A stretch of 41,872 nucleotides of DNA from Verrucomicrobiota bacterium (GTDB lineage Bacteria; Verrucomicrobiota; Verrucomicrobiia; Verrucomicrobiales; Akkermansiaceae): NCBI GenBank assembly GCA_026397725.1, contig JAPLUI010000263.1:1-41872 (forward strand), given 5' to 3'. Shown here one piece after another: positions 1-6,965 of the stretch; position 1 is the first letter of the stretch; each line of letters starts with the position of its first letter. The notes beneath the pieces are model-generated. The model saw only the letters and a list, made by a program, of their open reading frames with translations, had not been told where the DNA came from and did not search any database. Made by a program: the position numbers and the translations under genes.

Positions 1-417
1 CATTCGGAAGCAATCTTATCCGTGCAATCCGTGGTGAAAAATCTTGCCGCAGGAGCCACCTCCGGGGTACCTGGTCTTGCGGGTGGCGGCAGTGCCGCTG
101 CGGTGTCATGTCTTGCTCTTACTTGATCATTGAATGTTGGAAGTTGGAAGCTATCTCTTCATGGATCATTGGCCGCTGAGCCGTCTGCATTCAACATTCA
201 ATATGCAAGTGGCAGAATGGTCGATACGGTGACCTTGCTTGCGCTTGCTGCGGCCGCGACGGCATCATCCCGAGGAATCCACCGTGCCACCTTGCTGGTC
301 ACGCACGGCAACATACCCGGCAGCGCAGCCTTGAACCGGCCCGGACAGCACCAGAATGTGCCAAGTCACCGAATCTGAGATCGTTTACTGAGTTCTGCAT
401 GAAATTCCGCAGGAACC
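1..417 (+). repeat. Dispersed repeat family 1, copy A
   Basis: Non-coding sequence almost identical to 26674-27092 (same strand). Inverted or partial copies lie at 6116-6321, 10261-10355 and 20377-20436. It contains ATCCGTGG-type motifs, a TTACTTGATCATTG segment, runs of the unit TTCAACA/TTCCAAC, and ends with a conserved CGCAGGAACC. The left end runs off the window. The repeat abuts a truncated PIN toxin here, and copy B abuts another one, so it probably inserts into or recombines within such genes. The short open frames inside it are not conserved and I do not call them genes. Confidence 0.8.
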
Positions 418-645
418 AAGACTCCTCTTTTGAACACCCCAATTGTGCAGACTGGCTCATCCGCAGAAGATTTTTTTTACACTTGGCGGCCCTTGCTGCC
501 CGATCCGGACGACGATCTTGTTTTCTAGCTGGCAGCGGCGGCGGGCTGTGCTCTCATTGTCACTCACAACATCAAAGATTTCAAGGGTTCCGAGTCCCCC
601 GGGATTCGGGCCATCACACCAGCTCAAGCACTTAACCTGATTTGA
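418..645 (+). pseudogene. PIN-domain toxin, C-terminal remnant
   Basis: Reading the frame that ends with TGA at 643-645 gives a recognisable PIN-family C-terminus: a YTWRPLLPDPDDD segment (the usual YxWRPxLxDPDDxxVLE core), then AAAAGCALIVTHNIKDF, then a GIRAITPAQAL tail. The N-terminal half with the first catalytic Asp is missing because the dispersed repeat begins at the 5' edge, and an in-frame TAG at 526-528 interrupts the core. In the family this is an RNase toxin of a type II toxin-antitoxin pair. The RHH antitoxin gene starts 4 nt downstream. Clearly inactive as it stands. Confidence 0.75.
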
Positions 646-649
646 CAAT

Positions 650-925
650 ATGACCACCATGTCGATCCGTGTTCCGGATGCTCTGCACCACGCAATCAAA
701 GATCTTGCGACCAAGGAGGGATACTCAATGAACCAATTCCTCATTACCGCCGCAGCAGAGAAACTATCATCCTTGGATACCGTTGATTATCTTCGCTCAC
801 TGGCGGAGCGTGCGGACTTGGCTGCATTTGATCGAATCATGAAAATGATTCCGAGTGGCCCCCCCGATCCGGGTGATGAACTCCCCGCAACATCCAAAAG
901 GAGTACAAGGCAGCGCACCGAATGA
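650..925 (+). CDS. Ribbon-helix-helix (CopG/HicB-like) antitoxin
   Basis: A 91-aa protein with a typical N-terminal RHH fold: a short beta strand SIRVPDALHHAIKDLA, then helix A, and the GYSMNQFLITAAAEKLS turn and helix B around residues 25-43. The C-terminal half is charged and Pro-rich and probably binds the toxin. It lies 4 nt behind the PIN remnant, an arrangement usual for PIN/RHH toxin-antitoxin operons, so it is an orphan antitoxin that may still bind its operator. The start at 650 is preferred; ATG at 659 is also possible. Family assignment is from the N-terminal pattern only. Confidence 0.75.
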   Translation: MTTMSIRVPDALHHAIKDLATKEGYSMNQFLITAAAEKLSSLDTVDYLRSLAERADLAAFDRIMKMIPSGPPDPGDELPATSKRSTRQRTE

Positions 926-1094
926 CCGCCATGCCCCACAATCTCCAACCACCACCCAAGCGCCGGCCATCGGTGGCTTTGAGCGTTGGGCGTAAGACAA
1001 ATTCCGGAAGAAATGCCAGCCCTCTGCATTTTTTTTGGTTCTTGCAGTGTGCCCGGAGAACGCACTCTTTTCCTTCGTGATCCCCAGTCATCCC

Positions 1095-3234
1095 ATGTAC
1101 CAGAAACTCATCGGCACCTCCTCCCCCGGCCTGTTCATCATCCTCGTGGACCAATCCGGCTCGATGGAGGAACGTTACGGCAGCACCACCAAAGCGGAGT
1201 TCGCGGCCCCTCACCCGACGCCGGTCTTTCACAGCCTGCACCGGCACGGCGGGCAGGTGCGCTCGCTGGCGGTGGCGTTGTGGAACTTCACGCGCTGCCG
1301 GAGCATCGGGGACTTGATTCCCCTGGAGGGCGTGCTGGCGCAGGCCGGGGCGGTGCATGCCAAGCCGGCGGTGGCGGAAAAGACCGCCTTCGACCGCAAG
1401 TTGGCCGACTTGCAGAGCGGGGGCGGTCCGTCCCCGCGCGACCTGTTCGACGACACGGCTTTCACCCGTCCCGTGCCGGTCGCCGCGCCGCGTGCGGCGG
1501 GCCGTCCTGCAGCCACGGCGGCGCTGCCCGCCGAGACTTTCCAGGGCAAGGTGGAGCGCATGGCACCGGCCCGGCCGGTCGCACGCCCGCAAGCGCCACC
1601 GCCGCTGCCCCGCGCGGCCCCGGCCTGGCTGACGAGAACCGCGAAGCGGTGGGCGGCGGCGCTCGTCGCGGGTTTGGTGGTCTTGGTCGGCGCTTGGCGC
1701 GGGCTGCGGCCGGGGCACGGGGATCAGGCCGGCCAACCGGCAAGCCAGGCGGGAGCGAGGGACGAGCGAGCGGCACCGCTGGCAGGAACGAGCGCGGCGG
1801 AGTTGGCTGCGGCAAAGGTTGGCGACCGGCGGGCGGCGGACCTCGGGGGCGGGGTGAAGCTTGCCCTGTGCGGGATTCCGGCGGGGAGTTTCACGATGGG
1901 CGGCACGGGTGCGGAAGAGACGCCACACGAGGTGACCCTGACGAAGTCGTTCTGGCTGGGGCGTACGGAAGTGACGCAGGCGCAGTGGGAGGCGGTGATG
2001 GGGAATAGCCCGAGCGGTATCAAGGGCGAGTTCTGCAAGAAGCTCAACGCGAAGGGCTTGTTGCCCGCCGGTTGGCGCTGGACGCTGCCTACGGAGGCGC
2101 AGTGGGAGTATGCGTGCCGGGGTGGCACCGCAGGTGAGTATGCCGGGGACTTGGCTGAGATGGCCTGGTATGATTCGAATGCCGACGGCAGAACCCATCC
2201 GGTCGGGACCAAGAAGCCGAACGCCTACGGGCTCTTCGACATGCACGGCAACGTGTTGGAATGGTGCGCGGATTGGTATGAGAAGCATCCTTCGGGTGCG
2301 GTGACCGATCCGACCGGGCCTAACAATGGCTCGTACCGCGTGATCCGCGGCGGCTCTTGGAACTACGACGGCTCGATCTGCCGCTCGGCCAGCCGCAGCA
2401 GGTCCACGCCCGACTACCGGCGCGACTACATAGGCTTCCGGGTGGCCGCAGTTCCGGCGGAGCGGGGGCTGGCGGGAGCGGCAGCGACCGGACCAGCCAG
2501 TGGCGCGGGAGCGAGGGACGAGCGACCGGCGCCGCCGCCGCCCGTTGCGACCACGGTGGAGGTGGCCGGGGCGAAGGCAGGCGAGCGGCGGGAGGCGGAC
2601 CTCGGGGGCGGGGTGAAGCTTGAGCTGTGCGGGATTCCGGCGGGGACTTTCACGATGGGCGGCACGGGTGCGGAAGAGACGCCACACGAGGTGACCCTGA
2701 CGAAGTCGTTCTGGCTGGGGCGTACGGAAGTGACGCAGGCGCAGTGGGAGGCGGTGATGGGGAATAGCCCGAGCGGTATCAAGGGCGACGACGGAGTTCT
2801 GCGGGAAGCTCAACGCGAAGGGCTTGTTGCCGACCGGCTGGAAGTGGGCCTTGCCGACGGAAGCCCAATGGGAGTACGCCTGCCGCGCCGGAACAACCGG
2901 GGACTATGCCGGCAAGCTGCCGGAGATGGCCTGGTTCTCGGAGAACAGCGGCCGCAAGACCCATCCGGTGGGCACCAAGAAAGCCAACGCATGGGGACTC
3001 CACGACATGCACGGCAATGTCTGGGAATGGTGTGCGGATTGGTATGGGGATTATCCGAAGGGTGCGGTGACTGATCCAACCGGCTCTAACAATGGCTCGT
3101 ACCGCGTGTACCGCGGCGGCTCTTGGCGCAGCGTCGGCACGCGCTGCCGCTCGGCCTACCGCTCCGGGGGCCCGCCCGACGACCGGAGCAGCAGCATAGG
3201 CTGCCGGGTGGCCGCAGTTCCGGGCGGGAGCTAG
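1095..3234 (+). CDS. vWA remnant - TM - two FGE/SUMF1-fold domains; frameshifted
   Basis: The start at 1095 gives MYQKLIGTSSPGLF and a vWA first strand with the MIDAS motif DQSGSM. The vWA homology stops after about 35 residues and an unrecognised segment follows. Next come an Ala/Pro-rich linker (about residues 130-200), a membrane segment (WAAALVAGLVVLVGAW, about 200-216), one full FGE-sulfatase domain (about 255-455) and a second one. The frame breaks at 2793-2794, where GG replaces an expected G. Removing one base gives a continuous 712-aa protein that ends at 3234; uncorrected, translation runs out of frame to 3074. The domains carry the family motifs GRTEVTQAQWEAVMG, LPTEAQWEYACR and MHGNV.EWCADWY. 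The paired C-x4-C of catalytic FGEs is not visible in the variable stretch, so ligand binding is more likely than formylglycine synthesis. Each domain ends in a DGR-like variable region. The break may be a sequencing error or real decay. Confidence 0.7.
1822..2789 (+). repeat. Intragenic direct repeat of FGE domain starts (1822-2030 and 2581-2789)
   Basis: The first about 208 bp of the two FGE domains are nearly identical at an offset of 759 bp. Much of the stretch encoding the TMGGTGAEETPHEVTLTKSF segment and the following block is identical base for base. The middle parts of the two domains have diverged more. This indicates recent duplication or gene conversion of the domain starts, while the variable ends differ. 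Confidence 0.85.
2328..2457 (+). other. DGR-like variable region 1 (end of FGE domain 1)
   Basis: A 130-bp stretch at the C-terminal end of the first FGE domain, from the GSYRV codons to the VAAVP codons. Aligned with the AAC-rich copies at 3795-3933 and 5525-5663, most differences fall where the latter have adenine (AAC changed to TAC, ATC, AGC, TCC or CGC). C, G and T positions and all third codon positions are nearly unchanged. FGE/C-type-lectin-fold C-termini are the usual targets of diversity-generating retroelements. It is 9 nt shorter than the template-like copies and carries TGC where they carry CGC. Confidence 0.7.
2824..3234 (+). pseudogene. C-terminal part of the second FGE domain, as read after the frameshift
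   Basis: This is the frame that holds the rest of the second FGE domain: LPTGWKWALPTEAQWEYACR, the HPVGTKKANAWGLHDMHGN block, a WEWCADWYGDYPKGAV block, and the RGGSW...IGCRVAAVP end. It is not a separate gene: it continues the domain that begins near 2581 in the frame of 1095. It is listed because an automatic annotation would split the gene here. Confidence 0.6.
3094..3223 (+). other. DGR-like variable region 2 (end of FGE domain 2)
   Basis: A 130-bp stretch, the same length as variable region 1 and alignable to it without gaps. Sixteen codons differ. All differences are in first or second codon positions and no third base changes. Every difference can be explained by adenine in a common parent, for example AAC giving CGC in one copy and ATC in the other, AGG/GGG, ACG/CCG and GAC/GTC. 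Ordinary drift would hit third positions first. Confidence 0.7.
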
Positions 3235-3354
3235 CCAGCGGGAGCGAGCGTGAAGGAGCGGGGGTGAGGGACGACCCCCCGGCGACTGAAAGGCGAGCGG
3301 GCGAGGTAGCGTTAGAAGCGGGTCTTGAGAGATCACCGTCTCGCAAGATCACCT

Positions 3355-3377
3355 GCCGCGCAGCGGCCGAAATTTTT
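3355..3377 (+). terminator. Terminator-like hairpin after the FGE gene
   Basis: The stem GCCGC-GCA-GCGGC is followed by CGAAATTTTT. The same tail follows hairpins at 35282 and 36426, each just after an FGE gene. The stem is short, so the call is moderate. Confidence 0.45.
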
Positions 3378-3794
3378 CAGCCCAAAGACATGGCCAACGA
3401 TCATTTGACGGTCCCGAGGTCATCGTTGCGATGGCTCGTTATCCCAACGGGATTCCGTCCTTCAGCCCAGGGTTGGCTTGCAGAGCCTACCCTGGGACCG
3501 TCGGCCACGAGGAATGAACCACACCGTGGTTCCGTCCGGCGCGGATAAGCCGGGTGAACAAGGAGAATGGACCAAAGAGCGTGTCACCGCCGTCGCAGGG
3601 ACGGAACCGCGTTGCGGTTCGCGGTCGTTCTTCCACCTTCCCAGGGTAGCCGTCTGACGACGGCAACCCTGGACTGAAGGATTCAACGCCCTTGGCGTAG
3701 CAGCCAGGGTCGGGCAAACGGGCACCTTCGTCAGCCATTTTGGACTTGCGGCCTGGTGGCGGCGGGTTAGGGTCGCCGCCGGACGCGGGCCATC

Positions 3795-3933
3795 GGCTCG
3801 AACCGCGTGAACCGCGGCGGCTCTTGGAACAACGACGGCTCGATCCGCCGCTCGGCCAACCGCAACAACCGCAGCAGGAACACGCCCGACAACCGGAACC
3901 ACAACAACGGCTTCCGGGTGGCCGCAGCTCCCG
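3795..3933 (+). other. DGR template-repeat-like segment 1 (AAC-rich)
   Basis: A 139-bp segment that matches the two FGE variable regions but is dominated by AAC codons (12 Asn in about 46 codons), as in DGR template repeats. It ends with GTGGCCGCAGCTCCC, against GTGGCCGCAGTTCCG at the ends of the variable regions; this small terminal mismatch resembles the IMH* versus IMH difference of DGRs. It has no intact FGE domain upstream, so it is not a coding copy. CGC replaces the Cys codon and there are three extra codons, so it is a relative rather than the exact parent of variable regions 1 and 2. Confidence 0.6.
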
Positions 3934-4302
3934 CGGGCATGGGATGGATTTCCCTAACCGCCGGAACCGGCCCGCGCCCCGTCCCGTCGCCGGAAGGCGG
4001 CTGGCAAACCTGAGCGAAGCGCCGCCGGACCTTGGTAGGACAAAACGGGCGGAGCCCCGGCCCGAAGAGTGCCGGCGGCGCGGAGGATGAATGGAGCAAG
4101 CCGGGCGGAAAGGGAGGGGCTTGATAGGGCCGCCGCGCGGATGGTAAGAGAAAGCCGAGCCGAAAGGACGCGGTGAAAACGAAGGATCATCCGGCCGGAA
4201 CGCGCGATCAAGGAAGCAACTCGTGCAGAAGTCCACCAACCGCGCGAAGTAATTGCCGGATTTTAACTTGGCACCCGCTCAAACTTGGGCTTTCATCCCG
4301 GC

Positions 4303-4530
4303 ATGCGTTTCTCGTCCCTGAAAGAAGTCACCGTGCCAATGCCGGCGCGGCTTGCGTCGCTGCGCTTTCCCAAGGCGTTGGACGACCGCTTGCATCACTT
4401 GCTTGACGAACAGGGGCGCCGGGGGAGTTTGGTAGCCGCCGAGCGCCGCGAGGCAGAGGCCTTGGTCAACATCGCTACCACGCTCTCCATCCTTAAGCTG
4501 GGTGCGCAAGTGAAAGCATTGAAATCCTGA
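4303..4530 (+). CDS. Small protein paired with HNH endonuclease
   Basis: A 75-aa protein (start ATG 4303) with a charged helical centre RFPKALDDRLHHLLDEQGRRG and a Leu/Ala-rich end, ALVNIATTLSILKLGAQ. It resembles the short helical proteins, with an RL..LL....G.L...E..EL.ALV pattern, that are often encoded directly ahead of HNH endonucleases in Verrucomicrobiota and cyanobacteria. The stop is 5 nt before the HNH start, so the two genes are almost certainly cotranscribed. The role is not known; a toxin-antitoxin-like partner or antitoxin is an inference from the pairing. Confidence 0.65.
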   Translation: MRFSSLKEVTVPMPARLASLRFPKALDDRLHHLLDEQGRRGSLVAAERREAEALVNIATTLSILKLGAQVKALKS

Positions 4531-4535
4531 AGGGA

Positions 4536-4952
4536 ATGGCAGTTTCCCTGAAATTGAGGGGCTTGGTGACCTCGCGGGCGCACCACCGCTGTGAATACTG
4601 CGGGCTCTCGACGAAGGGTCAGGCCGCGACATTTCATGTGGACCACATTGTGCCCGTGGTGGCGGGCGGCTTGACGGTTCTCGATAACCTTGCGCTAGCC
4701 TGTATCCACTGTTCGCTCCGCAAAGGCGCCCGCAGAGCGGCTCCCGATCCGATGTCGGGCGTAATCGTGACGCTATTCCATCCGCAGCACGATTCATGGG
4801 CGATGAATTTCCGCTGGGATGGGGTGAAGTTGATTGGACGCACTGCATCCGGGCGAGCCACTGTGGCGACACTTGATCTCAACAGTGCTGAACATCTGGT
4901 TATCCGAGGATTCGAGATGCGATTGGGACGACATCCGGCTGACCCGTGTTAA
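4536..4952 (+). CDS. HNH endonuclease
   Basis: A 138-aa protein with a complete HNH nuclease core: the zinc-knuckle Cys pair in HRCEYCG (about residues 24-30), the catalytic FHVDHIVP (about 39-46), NLALAC and the second Cys pair ACIHCSLRKG (about 63-73). The FHPQHDSW and FRWDGV segments after the core are typical of the stand-alone HNH family paired with a small upstream protein. It probably cleaves or nicks DNA. The gene pair sits between the two copies of the 820-bp repeat and may be cargo or an aid to the mobility of that unit. The GAAGGGAATGG start context supports the chosen ATG. Confidence 0.85.
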   Translation: MAVSLKLRGLVTSRAHHRCEYCGLSTKGQAATFHVDHIVPVVAGGLTVLDNLALACIHCSLRKGARRAAPDPMSGVIVTLFHPQHDSWAMNFRWDGVKLIGRTASGRATVATLDLNSAEHLVIRGFEMRLGRHPADPC

Positions 4953-5084
4953 GTCGCAATGCGGATTCCCAATCCACTGGGTTCCAACCGGGGGTGAGGG
5001 ACGACCCCCCGGCGACTGAAAGGCGAGCGGGCGAGGTAGCGTTAGAAGCGGGTCTTGAGAGATCACTGTCTCGCAAGATCACCT

Positions 5085-5107
5085 GCCGCGCAGCGGCCGA
5101 AATTTTT
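5085..5107 (+). terminator. Terminator-like hairpin (second repeat copy)
   Basis: Same stem GCCGC-GCA-GCGGC and CGAAATTTTT tail as at 3355-3377, inside the second copy of the 820-bp repeat. Confidence 0.4.
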
Positions 5108-5524
5108 CAGCCCAAAGACATGGCCAACGATCATTTGACGGTCCCGAGGTCATCGTTGCGATGGCTCGTTATCCCAACGGGATTCCGTCCTTCAGCCCAG
5201 GGTTGGCATGCAGAGCCTACCCTGGGACCGTCGGCCACGAGGAATGAACCACACCGTGGTTCCGTCCGGCGCGGATAAGCCGGGTGAACAAGAAGAATGG
5301 ACCAAAGAGCGTGTCACCGCCGTCGCAGGGACGGAACCGCGTTGCGGTTCGCGGTCGTTTTTCCACCTTCCCAGGGTAGCCGTCTGGCGACGGCAACCCT
5401 GGGCTGAAGGATTCAACGCCCTTGGCGTAGCAGCCAGGGTCGGGCAAACGGGCGCCTTCGTCAGCCATTTTGGACTTGCGGTCTGGTGGCGGCGGGTTAG
5501 GGTCGCCGCCGGACGCGGGTCATC

Positions 5525-5663
5525 GGCTCGAACCGCGTGAACCGCGGCGGCTCTTGGAACAACGACGGCTCGAACCGCCGCTCGGCCAACCGCAACAACC
5601 ACAACAGGAACACGCCCGACAACCGGAACCACAACATAGGCTTCCGGGTGGCCGCAGCTCCCG
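5525..5663 (+). other. DGR template-repeat-like segment 2 (AAC-rich)
   Basis: Second 139-bp AAC-rich copy with 13 AAC codons. It differs from segment 1 at AAC/ATC, CAC/CGC, AAC/AGC and ATA/AAC codons; all but one base change involve adenine in one of the copies. It is closer to the inferred parent at the ATA codon shared with both variable regions. No reverse transcriptase or Avd-type helical protein gene was found in the window, so any mutagenesis would need components encoded elsewhere, or the element is a relic. Confidence 0.6.
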
Positions 5664-5906
5664 CAGGCATGGGATGGATTTCCCTAACCGCCGGAACCGG
5701 CCCGCGCCCCGTCCTGTCGCCGGAAGGCGGTCGGCGAACCTAGGCGAAGCGCCGCCGGACCTTGGTAGGGCAAGCCGGGCGGAGGCCCGGCCCGAAGAGT
5801 GCCGGCGCGGAGGCACAGGTGGGGCGGCTGCGCGTGTTGATCCGTGGCCAGCGCAGCTTGAACTCGGCCGAGTTTTCGACGGGACGGCGAAGAACGATCG
5901 GGCAAA

Positions 5907-5935
5907 GAACTATGGGACAGACAAATAATCGTGGC
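5907..5935 (+). repeat. 29-nt breakpoint repeat, copy 1
   Basis: The sequence beginning GAACTATGGGACAGACAAA and ending ATCGTGGC is found again at 6854-6882 with one mismatch. Here it immediately precedes an FGE fragment; at the other site it interrupts a nucleotidyltransferase gene. Confidence 0.8.
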
Positions 5936-5976
5936 GATTATCCGATGGATGCGGTGACCGATCCGACCGGCCCTAA
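5936..5976 (+). pseudogene. FGE-fold gene fragment
   Basis: The bases encode DYPMDAVTDPTGPN, matching the DYPKGAVTDPTGSN segment just ahead of the variable region of the second FGE domain (near 3049-3090). Both sides are unrelated sequence. It is a leftover of another FGE copy, joined to the 29-nt repeat. Confidence 0.6.
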
Positions 5977-6115
5977 CACCAGAACTCAGCAAACGACCTC
6001 AGATCGGGCTAATGGCCGAGCAAACTGAAATCCTTGCTTTCTTGACCGCGGATGACGCGGATAAGACGGATGGAAGAGGGGTTTCTGTTCTTTAAATCAT
6101 CCGCGTTCATCCGGA

Positions 6116-6321
6116 TGTTGCCGTGCCTGACAAGCAAGGTGGCACGGTGGATTCCTCGGGATGATGCCGCTGCGGCCGCAGCAAGCGCAAGCAAGGTCAC
6201 CGTACCGCCCATTCTGCCACTTGAATGTTGAATGTTGAATTCGGACGGCTGGGCGGTCAACGATCCATGAAGAGAAAGATGTTCAACATCCAACATTCAA
6301 CTTCCAATGATCAAGTAAGAC
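6116..6321 (-). repeat. Dispersed repeat family 1, inverted copy C
   Basis: Reverse complement of the central part of copies A and B: the GTGGCACGGTGGATTCC block, the GCGGCCGCAGC block, the TTGAATGTTGAATGTTGAA run and the TGATCAAGTAAGAC end. The interval 5977-6529 contains this repeat and otherwise nothing I can recognise. Confidence 0.75.
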
Positions 6322-6529
6322 AAAGAATTTCATGGGGAAGTGCCCGTGGTTATCCGGGCGGGCGGCGACTTGACTGAATGGAACGTCGCCGCCACCCGGC
6401 TCGTCGCGCGGCCTGGCCGCCACGATCCTGCGGCGCGGTGGCGCGGGCTTGGAGGGTGACCAAGCCGGGGGCTTGGAAATGGTCTTGATCCGGACTTGCG
6501 CTGCGCCGGGTGGGAGCTTAGCCTCCGCC

Positions 6530-6757
6530 ATGCCGCCGCAATCAGCAGCCCAGCGCACGCAGCACCGGCGTTCCCATTGGACGCTGGAGCTGGCGGGGAG
6601 TTTTGAGGAGGCGGCGCAACAGACCCGCGCCTATTGGCGCCAGGCCTCTCCCGCCGAACGCCTCAACGCGTTGGAAGACCTTCGAAAACCCTTCTATGGC
6701 CCGGATCAAACTAGCCGCCGACTTCAGAGATTTCTTGAGCTTGTGCCGCTCCCATGA
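6530..6757 (+). CDS. Small partner protein of nucleotidyltransferase (antitoxin-like)
   Basis: A 75-aa protein, start ATG 6530. Its core, YWRQASPAERLNALEDLRKPFYG, followed by SRRLQRFLELVPLP, is the pattern of short proteins encoded directly upstream of and overlapping AbiEii/DUF6036-type nucleotidyltransferases. The overlap with the next gene (6696-6757) implies coupled translation. It would be the regulator or antitoxin of the pair; this is inferred from gene order. The reading frame looks complete although its partner is truncated. Confidence 0.6.
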   Translation: MPPQSAAQRTQHRRSHWTLELAGSFEEAAQQTRAYWRQASPAERLNALEDLRKPFYGPDQTSRRLQRFLELVPLP

Positions 6758-6950
6758 GGTCCGGTTCATGGTGATCGGCGGCTATGCCGTCGTGCATTAC
6801 TCCCGCCCCCGCTATACGGGAGATCTCGACCTCTGGGTCGATGCCTCACTGGTGAACTATGGGACAGACAAACAATCGTGGCACCTGGTCGTGGAGAGTT
6901 TTCCGAAAAGCCATGTTTCGAGCAAACCGGTTGACGGTGGCCGCCACTGA
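6696..6950 (+). pseudogene. AbiEii/DUF6036-like nucleotidyltransferase, truncated
   Basis: The N-terminus reads MARIKLAADFRDFLSLC, then the nucleotidyltransferase signature VRFMVIGGYAVVHYSRPR and YTGDLDLWV, in which GG and DLD form the usual G-G...DxD active-site pattern. The homology stops after DAS (6849-6851), exactly where the 29-nt repeat at 6854-6882 starts; the remaining residues are junk. Full-length relatives are roughly 150-200 aa, so more than half is lost. In the family these are toxin-like or phage-defence nucleotidyltransferases. Confidence 0.7.
6854..6882 (+). repeat. 29-nt breakpoint repeat, copy 2
   Basis: Matches 5907-5935 with one mismatch and marks the breakpoint in the nucleotidyltransferase gene. 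Confidence 0.8.
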
Positions 6951-6965
6951 ATCTACCATTCACCC

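Larger units (their letters stand above)
3261..4080 (+). repeat. 820-bp direct repeat, copy 1
   Basis: Starts GGGGTGAGGGACGACC just after the FGE gene and matches 4991-5810 at a constant offset of 1730 bp without indels, at an estimated 95-97% identity. It holds a terminator-like hairpin, a CCCAGGGTTGG...CCTACCCTGGG inverted repeat seen again near 41680-41705, and the AAC-rich template-like segment at 3795-3933. Short open frames inside are not conserved as proteins apart from that FGE-like segment. Beyond it, 4081-4302 shows nothing recognisable. Confidence 0.85.
4991..5810 (+). repeat. 820-bp direct repeat, copy 2
   Basis: Second copy of 3261-4080, on the same strand. Differences are scattered point changes, but they cluster in the template-like segment. 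The copies flank the small-protein/HNH pair like the ends of a composite unit. No transposase is present. Confidence 0.85.

Noticed and set aside
837..2813. Long open frame on the minus strand opposite the vWA/FGE gene
   Set aside because: Arg/Pro/His-rich translation without homology. It mirrors the FGE genes on the plus strand, and the two FGE domains give repeated nonsense. It is a GC-rich shadow.
1095..3234. Formylglycine-generating enzyme activity for the FGE-fold proteins
   Set aside because: The paired catalytic cysteines of the copper-dependent enzymes are not visible and no sulfatase gene is nearby; a binding role is more likely.
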